From JAEUMW01 sp963734295 (GTDB taxonomy: Bacteria; Pseudomonadota; Gammaproteobacteria; Burkholderiales; JAEUMW01), in the NCBI GenBank assembly GCA_963734295.1, contig CAVTGS010000021.1:1-64000 (forward strand): a stretch of DNA of 64,000 nt, given 5' to 3'. Shown here one piece after another: positions 60,344 to 64,000 of the stretch; position 1 is the first letter of the stretch, and every line of letters begins with the position of its first letter. Made by a program: the position numbers and the translations under genes. The notes beneath the pieces were generated by a model. That model was not told the origin of the DNA and ran no database searches. It was given only the letters and a program-made list of their open reading frames with translations.

Positions 60344-62416
60344 TCAATTCGGCAGCAACCCGTAGACGGTAAGCTCCGTCTGTGTTCCGACATACACCTT
60401 GCCGTTGGCCACGGTCGGAACCGTAAACTTCACTGCGTGGCCGGCTTGATCGCGGTTGCTGTCTGCCTGCCCGCTGTTCCATAGTTCGTGCGCCAGATTC
60501 GTTGCATCATAGGCATGGAGAACGGCAGGCCCGCTTCGGCTTGCCGGCCAAGGGGAAGGCTTGCCATTCTGCCAATAACCACCGGTGGGCGTGCCGTGCA
60601 TGAACGAATCGATGACCCACACGATCCCGTTCGTTGCACCGCGCGAGGAGACCGCTGGACCGGCTCCGGGATATCCTATCTTGTGGCTGGATACGGACGT
60701 AGGCTGCAGCGAGATGCGGGCTTCGCTAATAGCGTATGACTTCAATACGTCCCGAACAGCCTGAACGTAGAGGCGGCCCTCCCACACGGCCGGCGTGGTA
60801 AAGATGCCGCAGACCACGCAAGGCTCGTCGATGCCGTCGAGGGCGAGCTGCTGAACGATATTCGAGTTGCTCGGGCAGCCGTCGCAGTATCCCCCCATGT
60901 CGCTGCGGTCCACCAGATAGAGCTGTCCCGACTTGTCTCCGGCGACCAGCAGGTGAGGGTGTGCCTTCGATCCGACGGAGGCCGGAAGTACGAGGGGGCC
61001 GCCCGATCCCAGATCGAGATCGAGAGGGTTCAGCTCCTCCTGATTGAATGGGGTGAAGAAACCCGCCACCGCCAGGCTCCCGCCTTGCGTGCTCAGTTTG
61101 ATGAAGGTGCTTCCATAGTTCGTGCGGGGCGAGGTCGTGTCGAAGGTCCCGTTCCCCGTTATCACATAGATGTATCCCTCGTCGTCCGCAGCGATGTGCC
61201 ATATTCCCGCAGCAGAGCTATTGGGAGACGTATTGAAAAGGGCCGGCGGCTCGGCGAGGTTCGATGCGTTGTACCCGATGACCCAACCGTGATAGTGGGG
61301 CCTGACATCCCCGTGGGACCCCCACGCGATATAGACCTTGCCGTTAATCAAGAGCAGAGCGGGTCGCTGGTTCTGGTGCAGCGGGCAGAACGCGATCCGT
61401 CCTTCCGGGCTCGGGCACAATTCATCCTTCGGCTCGTCGCTCCCCGCAACCGTGAGCGCGCTGGAGATCTCCGCAGGTCCGTTCTGCTTCTCGCTGCCAT
61501 CCACGATGCTCAACGCATGCAGGCGCTGGTGGTATTGTGATCCGTCCCTGTCTTTCCGTACGAACCCGAGCGCGCGTCTGAGGGGGCCTTTCTCTCTCGT
61601 CCTTGTCACGACGTAAAGGGTACCAGTCGCCGGATCAATAACCGGGGTGCCGGTAATGCCGATCTGGTCCTTGATGTCCCACGTGTTGCCTGTTCTTTCC
61701 GCGGGGACGGGAATGACCTCTCTCGGCAGAGTCAGGTAGGTCTTGTCGACGAAACTCCTGTGCCAATACGTGTGGCACGGGTTCCTGTCGGCGTCGAAAG
61801 CATATACGCTGTTGTTTTGCGTGGCGACGAAGACGACGTTATGCACGCCGTCGGCAATGGCGAGGTTGGCGACATACAGCGGCTGTGCATACACCTCGCC
61901 GTCGACGGCACAAGAGAACAGCTTGCCGAAGCTGGACGTGTTGACCGTTGCCGGAGTTAACGCATACTCCTGACGATTCTGCCCGGTGCGCTGGCGGTCG
62001 TAGCGCCCGGTGAAGACACCATCGAGATCCGTGACGGCGACCTCCGCGGTCGCCGTCGCATGCGCACCGCTACGGGCCGTGATGGCATGTGTCCCGCCGG
62101 AACGCGGTGGCGAATAGAGCCCGCTATCGCTGATGGTGCCGACCTTGGCGTTACCTCCTGGGATTCCGTCTACCTCCCAGAGAACAGGAGCATCAATGCT
62201 TTGCGCCGCACGAAACTGCTGAGTCTGAGAGACAGTCAACGCGGCACGCTTTGGACTCACAGACAACGACCGTGGAGCGGATGGCAAGTCACCCACGCCG
62301 CACCCTGTCAAACAAGCCATGAGCATGAGCCCCGGCAGGCCAGACCGTCCAGACTTTAGAATATCTGCACGGCGCCCGGTAGCGGAGCGCAGAAGCCAGA
62401 GCAGTCGGAGAATCAT
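60344..62416 (-). CDS. Lipoprotein with Ig-like domain and PQQ-type beta-propeller
   Basis: 690 aa by the longest frame. Lipobox LMLMACLTGC at about 31-40; the Met at 31 or 33 could be the real start. A bacterial Ig-like stretch at about 50-130 (SVSPKRAALTVSQTQQFRAA, VGTISDSGLYSPP) precedes a propeller of PQQ/YncE type: LYVANLAIADGVHNVVFVAT, QNNSVYAFDADRNPC, VIDPATGTLYVVTRTREKGP, AADDEGYIYVITGNGTF, VAGDKSGQLYLVDRSDM, VPTVANGKVYVGTQTELTVY. No PQQ ligands evident. Several CxxC pairs (YCDGC, PCVVC). Surface or periplasmic; role unknown. Confidence 0.75.
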   Translation of the reverse strand: MILRLLWLLRSATGRRADILKSGRSGLPGLMLMACLTGCGVGDLPSAPRSLSVSPKRAALTVSQTQQFRAAQSIDAPVLWEVDGIPGGNAKVGTISDSGLYSPPRSGGTHAITARSGAHATATAEVAVTDLDGVFTGRYDRQRTGQNRQEYALTPATVNTSSFGKLFSCAVDGEVYAQPLYVANLAIADGVHNVVFVATQNNSVYAFDADRNPCHTYWHRSFVDKTYLTLPREVIPVPAERTGNTWDIKDQIGITGTPVIDPATGTLYVVTRTREKGPLRRALGFVRKDRDGSQYHQRLHALSIVDGSEKQNGPAEISSALTVAGSDEPKDELCPSPEGRIAFCPLHQNQRPALLLINGKVYIAWGSHGDVRPHYHGWVIGYNASNLAEPPALFNTSPNSSAAGIWHIAADDEGYIYVITGNGTFDTTSPRTNYGSTFIKLSTQGGSLAVAGFFTPFNQEELNPLDLDLGSGGPLVLPASVGSKAHPHLLVAGDKSGQLYLVDRSDMGGYCDGCPSNSNIVQQLALDGIDEPCVVCGIFTTPAVWEGRLYVQAVRDVLKSYAISEARISLQPTSVSSHKIGYPGAGPAVSSRGATNGIVWVIDSFMHGTPTGGYWQNGKPSPWPASRSGPAVLHAYDATNLAHELWNSGQADSNRDQAGHAVKFTVPTVANGKVYVGTQTELTVYGLLPN

Positions 62417-62600
62417 GCGAAACCTTGAAATCGGACAGCGGGCAAATCAGCTATTCGCAGATCTCGGAGAATTTCAAGCAGCGCGATCACGGGTCAAGTG
62501 GCCGAACGGCGACGAAGCTGGCAGATCGATTTTGCGGGGACAGGACTTCAGGAGCGGCAGCTCGAATGGGGTTGACGAGACTCGCGCGAGACATGCCGCT

Positions 62601-63236
62601 TCAGATGACCAGTTTGCGGGCGAAGTATGCTTCGGCGTACTTTTCACCACATTCGACCCCACGCAGACGCATCATGGCCCTGAAGGTCTCTTCGGAGAAC
62701 CAGTGCTTTCCCGCCTGCGTTGGGAAGGCCGACATCACATACTTAATCTTGCGCTCGCAGAGCTCTTCAGGTATCGGGACGAACAGGTTGGGGCGGCCGA
62801 GGTCGCCGTCGTATTTGGGGATCTCGAACTCCAAAATCGCGTGCCGCCGGAAAGTGTTCCAGGTCAGCTCGTGGATGAGGCGATGATCCTGATGGGCGTC
62901 GAGCGCACTGTGGGTCAGAATGAGGTCGGGCTCGATCTCGCCCTTGAGCAGCTCGAAAGCTTGCTTGATCGCATCACCCTGGTAGGGAAAGTAACCGTCC
63001 CGAAAGTCCCGTATGACAACCTTGCGTGCCGGGGTCCGCTCGAGAAAGCGCGCGGCGCTTCGCTCCGCCTCAAGCGCGCGTTCACCAACCGCGCTGAAGA
63101 CCACCCAGTGGACGGTCGCTTGCGGGTGCTCACAGAGAAGGCGGAGAATCGTCCCGCCAGCTCCGATCTCTATGTCATCAGCATGAGCGCCAAGGCAGAG
63201 CAGGTGATCTAGTCTTCCCGGTACGAAACGGATCAT
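62601..63236 (-). CDS. PIG-L family N-acetyl-sugar deacetylase
   Basis: 211 aa. LmbE/PIG-L Zn motifs: LCLGAHADDIEIGAGGTILR (AHxDD), LILTHSALDAHQDHRLIHEL (HxDH). Also KYDGDLGRPNLFVPIPEELC and a C-terminal YAEAYFARKLVI. Likely deacetylates an N-acetylated sugar nucleotide or glycan intermediate in the local polysaccharide pathway. Lies 54 bases after the cytidylyltransferase gene on the same strand. Confidence 0.92.
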   Translation of the reverse strand: MIRFVPGRLDHLLCLGAHADDIEIGAGGTILRLLCEHPQATVHWVVFSAVGERALEAERSAARFLERTPARKVVIRDFRDGYFPYQGDAIKQAFELLKGEIEPDLILTHSALDAHQDHRLIHELTWNTFRRHAILEFEIPKYDGDLGRPNLFVPIPEELCERKIKYVMSAFPTQAGKHWFSEETFRAMMRLRGVECGEKYAEAYFARKLVI

Positions 63237-63290
63237 CGCTGTCAGTCCATCTCGGGCACAAGCTCAGCGCGAAGTAGCGTGCCCGCCACC

Positions 63291-64000
63291 TTACCCGCGC
63301 GCCTTGCGCCAGACCTCCCAAGGCGCCTCGCCTCGCGTGCAAAGATCGTCCAACATCTGCCGTTCCTTGAAGGTGTCCATGCAGGCCCAGAAGCCCGAAT
63401 GCCTGTACGCGATCAGATCGCCAGTCGGCATAAGCCTCTGAAAGGCTTCGACCACCAGCTCGTCGCCCTCGTCGAGGTAGTCGAAGATCTGCTGCTTCAA
63501 GCAAAAAAAACCGCCATTAATCCACAAGTCGGATTCAGTTACCGCATCGATGCTCAGTACACGGCTCGCGGTGTCGGTCTTGACGACGTGGAAAGAATGT
63601 GGCGGACGCACGGAGAGAAAACCTGCGACCTTGTCTTGCTGCTGAAAGAAATCGATGAGCGCGGGGAGCGGCACATCGGACAGATTGTCACTGTAGTTGG
63701 CGAGGAACCAGGGCTCGCCTTGCAGATGGTGCTGCACAGCCCGCAGGCGCTGCCCGATATTCGAGTGCATGCCGGTGTCGACGAAGGTGATGGACCAGTC
63801 CTGTATATCGGTGTTGAGGAGTTCCACCTTGCGGCCGCCTTCTCGAAGGACGAAGTCGTTCGAGACGGTTTCATCGTAGTTCCGGAAATAGCTCTTGACG
63901 ACATCCGCCTTGTGGCCCAGACACAAGATGAAGTCTCGATGCCCGTAATGTGCGTAATATTTCATCAGGTGCCATACGATCGGGCGATGTCCGATCGGGA
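63291..64000 (-). CDS. rfbF: Glucose-1-phosphate cytidylyltransferase (5' end beyond window)
   Basis: The visible 236 codons lack the N-terminus, which runs off at 64000; the first residues seen are PIGHRPIVWHLMKYYAHYGH. Then RDFILCLGHKADVVKSYFRN, WSITFVDTGMHSNIGQRLRA, FLANYSDNLSDVPLPALIDF, NGGFFCLKQQIFDYLDEGDE, SGFWACMDTFKERQMLDDLC, all typical of RfbF/DdhA. Makes CDP-glucose, the precursor of 3,6-dideoxyhexoses and other CDP-sugars. The Met at 63965 is internal, not the start. Points to a CDP-sugar pathway continuing to the right. Confidence 0.95.
   Translation of the reverse strand, partial: PIGHRPIVWHLMKYYAHYGHRDFILCLGHKADVVKSYFRNYDETVSNDFVLREGGRKVELLNTDIQDWSITFVDTGMHSNIGQRLRAVQHHLQGEPWFLANYSDNLSDVPLPALIDFFQQQDKVAGFLSVRPPHSFHVVKTDTASRVLSIDAVTESDLWINGGFFCLKQQIFDYLDEGDELVVEAFQRLMPTGDLIAYRHSGFWACMDTFKERQMLDDLCTRGEAPWEVWRKARG

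Noticed and set aside
1..64000. CRISPR array, tRNA or rRNA genes
   Set aside because: No spaced direct repeats, no cloverleaf with T-loop consensus and no rRNA sequence was recognised by eye; a tRNAscan or Infernal run would settle it.

Overview
The window reads as a GC-rich betaproteobacterial chromosome segment. The pointers are ppc divergent from a hemC-hemD-hemX-hemY cluster, a cutA-dsbD-tlpA-aroQ-accB-accC-prmA run, and an rsmI-lpoA-yraN-diaA-dolP cluster. No rRNA, tRNA or CRISPR array was recognised.

Layout. 1-4.0 kb: minus-strand envelope genes (DUF900 hydrolase, patatin lipoprotein, two small periplasmic proteins), including a leftover copy of a hydrolase 3' end. 4.0-9.4 kb: an AT-richer accessory patch with hicB and a broken hicA, a PH-domain/zinc-ribbon protein, an IS3-type element with a cut-off gene on each side, a truncated P-loop NTPase carrying a C-terminal S1 RNA-binding domain, and a DUF2934 gene. 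9.4-18.5 kb: PEP carboxylase, haem synthesis, a flavodoxin-reductase-type protein and an epimerase. 18.5-28.7 kb: thiol-redox, acetyl-CoA carboxylase and methyltransferase genes, thiol peroxidase, an NHL/SMP-30-like protein, DgkA and a GT4 glycosyltransferase. 28.7-36.1 kb: pyrC, a UPF0126 membrane protein, the rsmI/lpoA cluster, and META, TerB-like and DUF883 proteins. 36.2-45.9 kb: a tight minus-strand operon of 12 or 13 genes facing a CarH/LitR-type MerR regulator. 46.4-51.5 kb: a ferritin-like diiron protein, rfaE2, a GlcD-like oxidase, SPOR protein, coaX and birA. 51.6-64 kb: a surface-polysaccharide region (flippase, asparagine-synthase-like protein, MBOAT, SGNH-like, FkbH, ACP, PQQ-propeller lipoprotein, PIG-L deacetylase, glucose-1-phosphate cytidylyltransferase).

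Three systems stand out. First, an apparent adenosylcobalamin photoreceptor with the full W-x9-EH and ExHRLG signature sits across an operator-flanked divergent promoter from an operon encoding a secreted peptide, glutathione peroxidase, VOC protein, FolE2, COG2907 flavoprotein, DUF1365, Cfa-like methyltransferase, chalcone-isomerase-like protein, MFS transporter, DUF3833 and SDR. This looks like a light/oxidative-stress lipid-modification regulon. Second, MBOAT + SGNH + FkbH + ACP form a Dlt-like set that could move a glyceroyl-type acyl group from an ACP to an exported glycan. Third, the S1-NTPase fragment is an unusual architecture left at an IS edge.

Data quality. Between about 11.3 and 28.2 kb, and most densely 21.8-28.2 kb, many genes including essential ones (accC, prmA, hemC) carry single-base indels. 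Most are one-base insertions, many in short homopolymers, and the following ~36 kb is clean. I treat these as probable sequencing or assembly errors and give whole-gene spans, with the frame breaks noted.
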